Shown: positions 1-7,855 of the stretch, piece by piece
Position numbering within the stretch: the first letter of the stretch is position 1
How the letters are laid out: every line of letters begins with the position of its first letter
NCBI RefSeq assembly: GCF_000330505.1
Contig: NW_004440451.1
Coordinates: forward strand, 71,405-86,545
From: Entamoeba invadens IP1
Taxonomy: Eukaryota; Evosea; Mastigamoebida; Endamoebidae
Direction: 5' to 3'
Length of the DNA: 15,141 bases
The notes under the pieces: model-generated
What the model was told of the DNA's origin: nothing
The model's input: the letters and a program-made list of their open reading frames with translations, nothing else
The model's database searches: none
Made by a program: the position numbers and the translations under genes

Positions 1-2
1 AA

Positions 3-2033
3 TATAAAGATTATGAAGAATGGTACCAAGTCCAAACAGATCGACTCAAAAGTTGGGGCTTCAATGCCCTTCCTAACTGGGTTGATACAAAAATGTTCCA
101 CAGAGGTCTTCCTCACTCGACTAACCACGGCTCTTCAGACTTTGCTGCCAACTTTGATTACATCATACCTAAAACATCATGGACGGGGTTTCCGAATGTT
201 TTCAGTGATTTGTGGAAACCCTACTTGGAGATCACTTTGAGGGACATTGAAGAAAATAAGAATGATCCTTGGATCATAGGACACTTCTTTGATAACGAAC
301 TTGAGTGGTGGGGAAAGACTGAAGAACGTGGTACTGAGAAAGGCGATTGGAATATGTTTAACTCCACTTGGCTCTTACCAAAGAATCACACTGCAAAAAT
401 AGCTGCATCGAAAATTATAGAAAAGTATTTAAAAGAGAAGAACAGGCTCAATGATATAACAAAGTGCTTCGAAGAATATTTTGGAGTTAAAAATATCAAT
501 TCGATAAACGACTATTTGAACAGTTATAAAGGAGGGAGTGTCTGGAGTATTGAAGGGAAGGAGATTGGGGCACTTTATATGAAAGAAGTTGCTGAGAGGT
601 ATTTTAGTGCCATCAAAGAGACTTTTCAAAAGTATGACAAAAATCACTTGTATTTCTGCACACGATTCCCAGGGTCTTCTCCATCGATAGGAGAGATCGT
701 TAATAAGTATTGTGATATTGACACATTCAATATATACCCATTCGTCTCTCCTATTAGTGGAGTGCCTGATAGCACTATTAAAAGTGTCAGAAAAATATCA
801 AACTTTGCACCAGATATTCCTTTGATGGTGACTGAATGGAGCTTCCCAGCACTTGATGCTGGGTTACCAAGTCTTGTTGGAGCAGGCACACGTATGGACA
901 ACCAAGTCCAGAAAACAAATGCAGTCAAATTCTTCATGGCGCAATTAATGAATATGGAGAATGTCATTGGCGCTCATTATTTTAAATATTTGGACCAATC
1001 ACAACACGGAAGTGCTGAAACTTTTCAAGAAAATTCGAATTATGGACTTGTCAATGGAACGGACTACCCATACGAATTGCTGACTAAAACACTGAAGGAA
1101 GTCAATGAAAATTACTGTCGAAGAAGACTTGGGAATTTCTCATATAACGAGTATCTTCCAAACAAAGAGGTTTTGTATGGGAATAGAGTAACAAACGATT
1201 ATGATAAGACAAAGACAAGAGGTGTTTCACTCCAATTCGAAGATAAAAACGCAACCTTTATGTACAAAAACATTCGAATTGGGCGATTTGAGTTTTGGGC
1301 GTCGATGTCGTATTACTTTAAAAATGACACTCAAAACAAACAGACGACGTCCTTTTGGTCTGCTTCTGTTGTTAGATTAAATAACATTATTGAGAGTGAA
1401 AAGACTGTTGAAGTGTATTATCAGACTAATTCTTACTCAAATAAAACGATGGAAGTCTGCTTCATTTTACCCAAAGGAAGTGTTTCAGATAGTACAGTGA
1501 ACCCTTTTATGGCTGTTCGAATTACTAATATAACAGACAAACTATCACTGAATTCTGAAATAGTGAATTATAGAGTTGTCTCTACTAATGTGCTTATTAA
1601 CATTAAGGACTTTGGAAGTGACGCGGTGCGAGGAGAAAAATCTGGGAATAACAATTATTGGAAGCCAGAGGAATATTTTAATGTGCCCAAATTAAACATT
1701 GGTATGGGTGTGTGGGCATTCCCTGATAATATTCGAATTTACAAAAATTCTATGATAAGTGTCGGGCAATCATTCACCGAAGGCGAAATGATGGACGAAA
1801 ACGGGAGTTTCGCACCAAATAAAAATGACTTGAAAAAACAACCCAATTTTGTGTTCTTCCCATTTGCGTCAAATTGTGCAAAAAAAGGTTATGGGTGTTA
1901 CAACCAAAGTCTTGATATGATAATAAAAGAAATAACAAATCAATACGACCTTCCTGAACCATTGCAATCACCAAATGGATGTTATAGTATATTTGGATTA
2001 TGGGTATTGCTGATGTTATTATTGCTGATTTAA
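3..2033 (+). CDS. Secreted/surface glycoside hydrolase, GH42/GH50-like (5' end outside window)
   Basis: The frame is open from base 3, so the gene is cut by the left edge; an ATG at 93 exists but real homologous sequence precedes it (a 'RLKSWGFNALPNW' strand, typical of clan GH-A barrels). 676 residues are visible. The probable acid/base is Glu99 in 'GHFFDNELEWWG' and the probable nucleophile is Glu278 in 'PLMVTEWSFP', about 180 residues apart, as in (beta/alpha)8 retaining glycosidases. The 'DNE' context recalls GH50 agarases and GH42 beta-galactosidases. After about residue 390 comes a beta-rich region with many N-glycosylation sequons, probably an accessory domain. The protein ends in a purely hydrophobic stretch (FGLWVLLMLLLLI) with nothing after it, as in a GPI-anchor signal, so it is probably surface-bound. 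Substrate is unknown. The stop lies inside TAATTT, an Entamoeba-type polyadenylation motif. The hydrolase call is solid; the exact family is less so. Confidence 0.8.
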   Translation, partial: YKDYEEWYQVQTDRLKSWGFNALPNWVDTKMFHRGLPHSTNHGSSDFAANFDYIIPKTSWTGFPNVFSDLWKPYLEITLRDIEENKNDPWIIGHFFDNELEWWGKTEERGTEKGDWNMFNSTWLLPKNHTAKIAASKIIEKYLKEKNRLNDITKCFEEYFGVKNINSINDYLNSYKGGSVWSIEGKEIGALYMKEVAERYFSAIKETFQKYDKNHLYFCTRFPGSSPSIGEIVNKYCDIDTFNIYPFVSPISGVPDSTIKSVRKISNFAPDIPLMVTEWSFPALDAGLPSLVGAGTRMDNQVQKTNAVKFFMAQLMNMENVIGAHYFKYLDQSQHGSAETFQENSNYGLVNGTDYPYELLTKTLKEVNENYCRRRLGNFSYNEYLPNKEVLYGNRVTNDYDKTKTRGVSLQFEDKNATFMYKNIRIGRFEFWASMSYYFKNDTQNKQTTSFWSASVVRLNNIIESEKTVEVYYQTNSYSNKTMEVCFILPKGSVSDSTVNPFMAVRITNITDKLSLNSEIVNYRVVSTNVLINIKDFGSDAVRGEKSGNNNYWKPEEYFNVPKLNIGMGVWAFPDNIRIYKNSMISVGQSFTEGEMMDENGSFAPNKNDLKKQPNFVFFPFASNCAKKGYGCYNQSLDMIIKEITNQYDLPEPLQSPNGCYSIFGLWVLLMLLLLI

Positions 2034-2036
2034 TTT
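2031..2036 (+). terminator. Polyadenylation motif overlapping the GH stop codon
   Basis: TAATTT begins with the stop codon TAA and is followed by T-rich sequence within 40 bases. Entamoeba mRNAs use a UA(A/U)UU motif very close to the stop, with very short 3' UTRs. The same arrangement occurs at 2578-2582 (minus strand) and 5850-5855. Confidence 0.45.
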
Positions 2037-2577
2037 GGGTACATTTTATTGGTAAAAATTGGTTGTATTAATTGTTTTTTACTATAACTCATTAAATAAA
2101 TACAGAAATATCATGTTATTTTTTAAATAAATAGACAACAATAAAAATACATTGTGAATAATTTATAAATATTTTAAAAATTTTGTTCATTGTGTAGATT
2201 GGATATAAAACAACAGTGGTTTGATTATTATCATATACATTAATCGTGTTAAAAAGACGTTATTTAATATTAATTATGTGACAATTTTTAAGTATTTTTC
2301 TTTCTTTAACACCTTAAATAACATTGAACGACATTCAAGTGGTATAAAAATAGGTAAATCTTTAATTAATAAAATAATACTCCGGTTTTTTAGAGTTATA
2401 TATTCATAACATTACACAAGCCTAAAGAGGAAAATCGTCAATAATTTAATTAATATCAGTAAAAACAAGTCAATCAAAAACAAAGGTGTTATTTCGAGTG
2501 TTAATACAGATAATATCTCATATATAGAAAATACAGTATTTAGTAACAAAATATATCAAAAGTTATAACAAAACAAT
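2037..2577. other. A+T-rich spacer between convergent genes
   Basis: This spacer separates the 3' ends of the GH gene (+) and the RRM gene (-). It is over 75% A+T, with short homopolymer runs. The only longer open frame (2221-2409) starts at TTG and has a low-complexity I/K/N/F composition, so I regard it as chance. No RNA gene or repeat structure was recognised. Confidence 0.6.
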
Positions 2578-2582
2578 AATTA
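2578..2582 (-). terminator. Polyadenylation motif overlapping the RRM gene stop
   Basis: On the minus strand the stop TAA continues as TAATTATTGTTTTG: a UAAUU motif followed by a T-rich tract. Confidence 0.4.
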
Positions 2583-3668
2583 AAATGGTTTATTGACCCA
2601 CTCAGCGATGTCTGTGTCCTTTTTACTCTCTTTAAATTTGACGTACATCCTCCCGTGTTTTGCATTCACGCACTTCACTGCGTCGTCGTGTTCATTAAAG
2701 CACACAAACCCGTATTTTTTCTCGGGCACCACTTTACACGAGAAAATCCCTCCGAACTTCATGAAGTACTCTTTGAAGTTCTCCAGATCTCCCAACTCTT
2801 GTCTAATGTTCTTCACAAACACGTTATTGTCCTTCAAGTCATTTTCAACGACTTTTCTCTTTTCATAATACGTCTTGTTCTTCTCTCCTTTCATCTCTTT
2901 TTTGCTTCTCAAAAGACTCGCAGACAGCGGCATGTCGCAATCAAACACGTCTTTCCCGTCGACTTCCTCTATCAGTCTTTTCGCGTCATTTTCTTCGGTG
3001 TACTCCACATACAACGCCTTCGCGTCAAACTCCGGATTGACTGGTGTTAGTTTGAAGCTCTCGATGTTCCCAAACGACTTGAAGAACTCCAAGAACTCGG
3101 AATTAGCAATTAACGCGGGGTGGATGTTTTTCACTAACACATTCGAACACTTCTCCGCCTTCTTCTCGTGTTTTTTAACACTGAAATTGTCACTGCCGAT
3201 TTTCTCTTTAATTTCAGAGATGTTGTCGAAGACGTTCTCGACGTCTTGAGATGAACTGAATTTTATCACAGAAAAGACGCCGCGACTACTATGAGTGAAG
3301 AGAAGGGACTTGATCTGGGCGTACGCATTTAAACAGACTTGAACCGACTCATCTGTAGCTTCGGGCTTCAAATCAAAGAAGTCGTAATTGAATTCTTCAT
3401 TCGAAATTTCTTCTTTTGAAAGCTTCCAACATATTTTGATCGACTTTCCTTTGACTTTGTAGAACGTTCGAGTCTGATGGATTTTAAGAGGCGTCGCGTG
3501 GTTTCGAAATACTACATACGCCAACGGACCTTCGACTTGAATGTCTTCAATCGACGTCGCGTCTTCTTGAAAGGTGTATATGATGTCGCTGTTTTTGACG
3601 TCGTAAGGAAGTGAAAGTAAGATTAATGTACAGTTGGATGAAAAGTCGTCTGTAGTTGGTAATGACAT
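2580..3668 (-). CDS. RNA-binding protein with four RRMs, PABP-like
   Basis: A 362-residue protein with four consecutive RNA recognition motifs. RRM1 is about residues 11-82 (RNP2 'CTLILLSLP', RNP1-like 'GPLAYVVF'). RRM2, about 105-167, is degenerate. RRM3 is about 175-255 ('NVLVKNI', 'AKALYVEY'). RRM4 is about 282-348 and the most canonical ('NVFVKNI' and 'KKYGFVCF'). Four RRMs in a row, with conserved 'VKNI' in the last two, is the layout of cytoplasmic poly(A)-binding proteins. It is much shorter than PABP1 (about 630 aa) and lacks the Pro/Gln-rich linker and the C-terminal MLLE domain that recruits partners, so it could bind poly(A) without them, or be another multi-RRM protein. The start is the first ATG (3668-3666). 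The stop TAA runs into TAATT. The gene is intact and its coding G+C is far above the flanks, as expected for an expressed gene. Confidence 0.85.
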   Translation of the reverse strand: MSLPTTDDFSSNCTLILLSLPYDVKNSDIIYTFQEDATSIEDIQVEGPLAYVVFRNHATPLKIHQTRTFYKVKGKSIKICWKLSKEEISNEEFNYDFFDLKPEATDESVQVCLNAYAQIKSLLFTHSSRGVFSVIKFSSSQDVENVFDNISEIKEKIGSDNFSVKKHEKKAEKCSNVLVKNIHPALIANSEFLEFFKSFGNIESFKLTPVNPEFDAKALYVEYTEENDAKRLIEEVDGKDVFDCDMPLSASLLRSKKEMKGEKNKTYYEKRKVVENDLKDNNVFVKNIRQELGDLENFKEYFMKFGGIFSCKVVPEKKYGFVCFNEHDDAVKCVNAKHGRMYVKFKESKKDTDIAEWVNKPF

Positions 3669-3699
3669 ACTTTACTATTTTACTCAGTGCTTTTATTTT

Positions 3700-3742
3700 T
3701 ATATTAAACAGAACTTCTCATTTTGAAGTTCTGTTTAGTATA
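3700..3742. promoter_or_regulatory. Strong inverted repeat upstream of the RRM gene, GAAC-containing
   Basis: Perfect 13-bp arms (taaacagaacttc at 3705-3717 and its complement at 3725-3737) flank a 7-base loop; pairing resumes for 4 bp beyond one mismatch. The repeat starts about 32 bases upstream of the RRM start codon. Each arm carries AGAACTT, which shares the core of the Entamoeba GAAC promoter element (consensus AATGAACT). It could be a palindromic protein-binding site or, if within the transcript, a 5'-UTR hairpin. The role is inferred from position only. Confidence 0.45.
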
Positions 3743-4410
3743 GAAAACTATCATCTATTATACATTCAATTTTTTTTGTAATCAGGGCTGCAAACTAAAA
3801 TTAAATAATTTTAATCGTTTTTTGAAAAAGAAAAAATGGTATTTTATCTTTTTGGACAAAATAAATAATCCTATTCACAAAAGAATTTTTTTGCTCAATT
3901 TGATGAAAATAATTATAAAAATAAAAAATATGCTGTTTTGGGAATGTTTTTGAATAATGTTTTCAAAACTGCACTTTATTCCGTTCTTTCAAATAATAAG
4001 ACCAAAAGTGTTTTGAAAAACAAATTATTACCAGAAAAAACAAATAAGAAAAATTTTAATTTTTAAACCAAAAACTAAAGAAAAATAAAACAAATAAGTT
4101 TTTGAGAACATGTGTTTGTTGAATGGCATTTATAAAAAATAGGAAAATGTCATTGGAATGTAGTAAAATAGAATACTTTCATTACATTTTGTGTTCGGGT
4201 CTGATATATAATTTAATTTGTACAAACCTTAAAGTAATCTTCGTTTTATTGTATTTATTAAACACTAATCAAAATATCAAATAAAACCTAAATAGAGTTT
4301 AGATACATTTTTCATTTTAAATATTAACATGATTATAACTAAATTATTGAATAAAGTGACTTAAAAACTTAACACAAATTAATTTATATGACAGTTTGTT
4401 GTTTCATTAT
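3743..4410. other. A+T-rich spacer without recognisable genes
   Basis: About 670 bases of A+T-rich sequence lie between the RRM promoter and the Cys-rich remnant. Stops are frequent in all six frames. A short stretch at 3770-3800 (containing 'cagggctgcaaac') is less A+T-rich, but I could not pair it with a second terminus. Confidence 0.55.
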
Positions 4411-4806
4411 ATGATAATTTAAAAATATTATTTGACATTACAAGGTTGGACAATACTATTTATTTATATATTAATAATCTACATTTCGTTGTGTTCCAAA
4501 TTGCACATTTGCAATGATGACGCTGGTTGCACTCGGTGTGATTCAAATGATTATCAAAAATGCACGTTTTGTGAATCTGGATACGTTCATGATTCTGCGA
4601 ATCAAAAACGTGTTAGATGTGAAAGTGGATGTGTGAAAAGTGCCACTGAATGCATTACTTATGAAGCTATTACAAACTGATTAATCTATAACAAAGACCA
4701 TACTTGCAAAACGTGTAATAATAAATACAAAAAGGATGGCAACAATTGCACAAATGTTGATTGTTGCCAAACCAGAAACGATGACGCAAAAAGCATTTTT
4801 TTGTGA
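4411..4806 (+). pseudogene. Cysteine-rich (CxxC) surface protein remnant, two in-frame stops
   Basis: From the ATG at 4411, frame 1 runs 132 codons to the TGA at 4804-4806, interrupted by TAA (4420-4422, codon 4) and TGA (4678-4680, codon 90). The same character continues across the second stop. After a strongly hydrophobic leader (about codons 10-27, 'GWTILFIYILIIYISLC') come spaced cysteine pairs: 'CTRC', 'CTFCESGY', then after the stop 'CKTC' and 'DCC'. CxxC repeats with 'C..C..GY' are typical of Entamoeba cysteine-rich surface proteins, including the Igl lectin subunit and related membrane proteins. Most such proteins are hundreds of residues long, so this copy is also short. The only long uninterrupted part (4432-4680) has no ATG. 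I call it a decayed family member; a spliced gene is less likely, because no GT...AG pair removes both stops cleanly. Confidence 0.6.
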
Positions 4807-5154
4807 AGAGTTATCGTTTAGAGAATGACTCTATTATTTAAAATCATAATTTGTAATTGATTTAAAATATTGATGACATTACAATGTTTTTCATTATTAT
4901 TGGTAATAAAATACATATTTTTCTTTTTGGAAATAATAAATTTGGCATTTTTATAATTAAAGAGAGAATTTTTATTTTTTTTCAAAAACAAAACCAATAC
5001 TAATTATTTTAGTTTTATTATCTATTTTAAAATGTTTTTAATTTATGTATCGAAATGGGAAAATATTTTGGAATTTTTAAACACGTTTTGGGGATAAAAT
5101 ATTCTTTTTTAACACTTAACTTGACAGTTTTTCGAGTTGCGATTCTATACACCC

Positions 5155-5174
5155 CACAATTAAACTTAATTGTG
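5155..5174. repeat. Inverted repeat, 9-bp perfect arms
   Basis: cacaattaa (5155-5163) and its complement (5166-5174) are separated by 2 bases. This is the first of three hairpins in 150 bases. Confidence 0.6.
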
Positions 5175-5191
5175 TGAAACTAAAAAACAGC

Positions 5192-5217
5192 TTATTTTGG
5201 TTTTGAAACCAAAATAA
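5192..5217. repeat. Inverted repeat, 12-bp perfect arms
   Basis: ttattttggttt (5192-5203) and aaaccaaaataa (5206-5217) are perfectly complementary around a 2-base centre, which is longer than expected by chance at this spacing. Confidence 0.65.
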
Positions 5218-5241
5218 TAATAACAATAATTGTTAAAAGTC

Positions 5242-5297
5242 TTTACAATTCAATTACAATCAATTTGTGATACAAATTGTTTGTAATTTGTTGTAAA
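5242..5297. repeat. Imperfect 56-bp foldback
   Basis: The inner arms caatttgt / acaaattg (5261-5268, 5272-5279) are perfect. Outward, 'aattacaa' and 'tttacaa' blocks pair again after small mismatches, giving a foldback of about 27 bp per arm. Confidence 0.55.
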
Positions 5298-5423
5298 TAA
5301 AAAACTTTCAATAAATAAAAATTGTTCCAAATGTGTGATAATTAATAAATGATCACTTTTATTTCATTAAAAAAATAAACTTAAATTCATGAATAATAAA
5401 CTAATAATATAATTGTTTGCAAA

Positions 5424-5852
5424 ATGATAGTATGTATAATGTTGTTGTTTATAACATCTTCAATCGCAAATAAAGTTGCACTTAAACGTTGTTCACCATT
5501 AAACAATGACAATGGACTTGAAATAAACAGTATAGAATACAATGGAAGTGCATTTAGAAGTGGTACTGACTTCACGATACATTTTAATATCAACCAACAA
5601 GTCGTTCAACTCTTTTTATATCCCTTTTTGGATTTCCATGGTGGTATTTTTAATTTTGGTAGTTATGAATTAGAAAGAATTGATGTGTGTTCAATGATAA
5701 ATGGATGTAAAGGAAAAGTTGGGAACCAAACAATTATAATACAAATTGGAACAAAAGGGTTTTCTTTGTTTGGGTATTATAAGCTAACTCTTGGCCTTAC
5801 AGACGAAAAATATTATGGTGAATGCCAAACTGGATTTATTTGGTTAAATTAA
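5424..5852 (+). CDS. Small secreted protein resembling an ML (MD-2/NPC2-like) lipid-binding domain
   Basis: A 142-residue protein from a true ATG. Residues 1-15 (MIVCIMLLFITSSIA) form a clear signal peptide. The mature part, about 127 residues, fits the size of the ML domain, a beta-sandwich that binds sterols or other lipids (NPC2, MD-2, Der p 2). Visible matches are an early cysteine (C23) able to pair with the last (C134), a close pair C89-C95 like the 'C...CP' disulfide of NPC2, and the C-terminal pattern 'GYYKLTLGLTDEKYYGEC', which resembles the G-K-Y/T-x-x-x-x-x-x-T-D...C strand of ML proteins. The third usual disulfide is missing. There are sequons at N39 and N101. It would act outside the cell or in endolysosomes. 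The stop lies in TAATTT. The fold call is moderate; the fallback is an unassigned secreted protein. Confidence 0.6.
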   Translation: MIVCIMLLFITSSIANKVALKRCSPLNNDNGLEINSIEYNGSAFRSGTDFTIHFNINQQVVQLFLYPFLDFHGGIFNFGSYELERIDVCSMINGCKGKVGNQTIIIQIGTKGFSLFGYYKLTLGLTDEKYYGECQTGFIWLN

Positions 5853-5855
5853 TTT
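5850..5855 (+). terminator. Polyadenylation motif overlapping the ML-like gene stop
   Basis: TAATTT starts at the stop codon and is followed by the T-rich tract tattatttttttattt. Confidence 0.45.
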
Positions 5856-6249
5856 GTATTATTTTTTTATTTGGTTATTTTTAAACTTGATTTGAAAATG
5901 TTTGTTCAATTAAATTAGTTTGATTATAACTCAACAATTTCTAAATAAAGTGTTTGTATCAATTAACAAAGGTTGATATATAAGTCGGCACAATTCTAGT
6001 TTTCAGAATTAACAAGAAAAACATATTTTGTGGCAATTTAATTACAAAATACTATTTTTTTATGAAAAAAATAAATTTTATTGATAACTAAGCAAAAAAT
6101 TGGGTTATGAAAAACATTGATAAGTGTTTGAAAGACTTTTATTTTTTTCAAAAAATGTGTTGTAAAAAGGCCAAACAAAGTACAAAAATGTTTATTTTTT
6201 TAATTATGTTTTAAACTAATTTTCAATTTTTGGTCACGGGTAAATTGCT
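5856..6249. other. A+T-rich spacer
   Basis: No open frame of note lies between the ML-like gene and the outer transposon terminus. The sequence near 5980-6010 (tcggcacaattctag...cagaatt) holds a short agaatt/aattct dyad only. Confidence 0.5.
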
Positions 6250-6251
6250 TA

Positions 6252-6270
6252 CAGGGTTGGCCAAACGATC
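6252..6270 (+). repeat. Left terminal inverted repeat of outer element
   Basis: CAGGGTTGGCCAAACGATC preceded by TA at 6250-6251. Its partner is at 8782-8798. Confidence 0.55.
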
Positions 6271-6810
6271 ATGTTATTGGAAAAAAACTAAAAAAACATT
6301 AAAATGGTAAATAACATTATCATTTTTAAAAAACAAAATGAAAATGACAAAACACAATTATTTATACCAAAAGATAAAATGAAGAAAAATAAAACGATAA
6401 TTTATATTGAACACCAAATTGTTTTTAAATTACTTTAAAATACAACAATATAAATATATCTTTGTGTTGATATAATTGTACACTAAACCTTTCAATTGTA
6501 AATTATACATGTAAATGAAACTTATTTAAAGTTACTCTCATAATAGTTTTTTTATTTGGGTGATTAATATTATTTTGACTGATTATTATCGTATTATGAA
6601 TTATCGTTTTTATCAAGAAAACGAACTAAAGATAAGTTTTACTGTTTTGAACCTAATATAATTCACTCCATTAGAAAAATAATACATTGTTTGTTTTGTA
6701 TTATTGCAAAAGATAATAAAAATACTTAGATTTGATTGTTTAATTAATACTATAATTTAAAAAGGACACAATTGAACGATTCAAAACTTTTGTTAAACTG
6801 ACAAATATAC

Positions 6811-6837
6811 ATATAAACTGGAAATAAAAAGTGTGTA
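6811..6837 (+). repeat. Left TIR of mariner element
   Basis: 27 bp beginning ATATAAACTGGAAATAAAAA and ending GTGTGTA. The partner at 8342-8368 differs only at 6833 (G here, C in the partner orientation). Confidence 0.85.
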
Positions 6838-6923
6838 CCATTTTTAATCAATTTGTTTATTTTAGAGTATTTTCCCGATATTTATTAAGATTCAAATCTT
6901 TTTTTCATAATTTTTATTTCGAA

Positions 6924-6935
6924 GTACACACTTTT
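6924..6935 (-). repeat. Internal inverted copy of the TIR inner part
   Basis: GTACACACTTTT is the exact complement of 6827-6838 (AAAAGTGTGTAC), about 86 bases inside the left end. It could be a second transposase-binding site, as in IR/DR-type Tc1 elements, or let the left end fold back. No equivalent was seen inside the right end. Confidence 0.6.
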
Positions 6936-7039
6936 ATAACAACTATAATCAATTCAAAAATAAAATCATCCAATAATGTGGGAATTATGCAACAGTTAAG
7001 CTAATTTACCCAAATTTTATACGTTCCACATGACAAACC

Positions 7040-7855
7040 TTATTTACTGTAATAATAAAGTTTGTCACCAATAAACCCACCTTTTGATTTCAAACACAAT
7101 TTAAATATTTCGGGGATAGATTCAATCGAATTGTTGATTGTTTGTATTGGGATTTCATTCCATACAAGCAATAGAATTTCTTTTAATTTTTGTTCATTTT
7201 CAAACACTTTTGTTTTTTCTCTTATTTTCTTTTCCATTATCGACCATAGATGTTCTATGGGACTTAGATCAGGTGAGTTAGCAGGCCATTTTTGAAGTAC
7301 TTTGATGCCCATTCCCTGTAGTTTTGCTAATGTCGTCTTTGAAGTATGACAAGGAGCTCCATCTTGTTGAAAAACAAATTTTTTTCGTCCCCACTTTTCA
7401 ACAGCTTCATCAAAAACTCCCGATTCTTTTAGAATGTCAAAATATTTAGCTGAATCGAGTCTGTTGGAACAGAAGACAAGTTTGCTTTTGAAATCCTTTG
7501 CAATTGCTCCCCAGACCATTACAGAGCGGTCATATTTAGGAGTCGATTCAAAATTTGTATCTAGGTGATACCCCCAAGGTTTCCACATTATCATACCATC
7601 GGAGTGAAGACAGAAACGACTTTCATCTGAGATAATGACACAACTTGTCCATTTATTAATATTCTTTTGCCACAGCTGTTTTCTACAAAACGTGTATCGT
7701 GATTCAATATGTTTATCTGTTAAACATGGTCTTTTGATCGCTTTTCCATAATGGAATTTTAATTCGTGGCGTATAGAATTAACTGTTGTTGCACTTAGAC
7801 CAATTTCCATCCCAACTTTATGACTACTTGATTGTGGATTGATTATCGTTGGCAT
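7040..7855 (-). CDS. Mariner/Tc1 transposase, catalytic part (frameshifted from its N-terminus)
   Basis: 271 residues from the internal ATG. Residues 11-55 hold the second helix-turn-helix of the DNA-binding region. The DDE domain follows: Asp77 in 'SDESRF', Asp165 in 'FQQDGAPCHT', and Glu201 in 'WPANSPDLSPIEHLW'. All three catalytic residues are present, with 35 residues between the second Asp and the Glu (DD35E), one more than classical Tc1 DD34E. 'VMVWGAIAKD' and 'NEIPIQTINN' are further family hallmarks. The enzyme would excise the element and insert it at TA. This frame joins the upstream piece (7824-8105) by skipping one base in the A7 run at 7862-7868 (T on the plus strand). The joined product of about 354 residues matches the family's usual 340-360. 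As it stands, the element is probably non-functional unless ribosomal or polymerase slippage occurs. Confidence 0.9.
   Translation of the reverse strand: MPTIINPQSSSHKVGMEIGLSATTVNSIRHELKFHYGKAIKRPCLTDKHIESRYTFCRKQLWQKNINKWTSCVIISDESRFCLHSDGMIMWKPWGYHLDTNFESTPKYDRSVMVWGAIAKDFKSKLVFCSNRLDSAKYFDILKESGVFDEAVEKWGRKKFVFQQDGAPCHTSKTTLAKLQGMGIKVLQKWPANSPDLSPIEHLWSIMEKKIREKTKVFENEQKLKEILLLVWNEIPIQTINNSIESIPEIFKLCLKSKGGFIGDKLYYYSK

Larger units (their letters stand above)
4807..5388. other. A+T-rich spacer upstream of the ML-like gene, rich in hairpins
   Basis: No coding potential was seen. The right half holds three consecutive inverted repeats, listed separately. Sequence near 5378-5388 (cttaaattcat) loosely resembles the Entamoeba initiator AAAAATTCA and lies about 40 bases before the ML-like start. 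No clear TATA-like GTATTTAAA or GAAC box was found. Confidence 0.5.

Noticed and set aside
13..240. 75-codon plus-strand frame at the left edge
   Set aside because: It overlaps the GH gene in another frame; the GH frame has clear homology-type motifs throughout.
429..967. Two minus-strand frames (429-647, 644-967) and a third at 1774-1974
   Set aside because: They are antisense to the GH coding sequence and show no domain pattern.
2593..3249. Three plus-strand frames opposite the RRM gene
   Set aside because: The Ser/Phe-rich translations are antisense shadows of the RRM protein, which has four matching domains.
5387..5593. 68-codon minus-strand frame
   Set aside because: It is antisense to the signal peptide and start of the ML-like protein, with low complexity.
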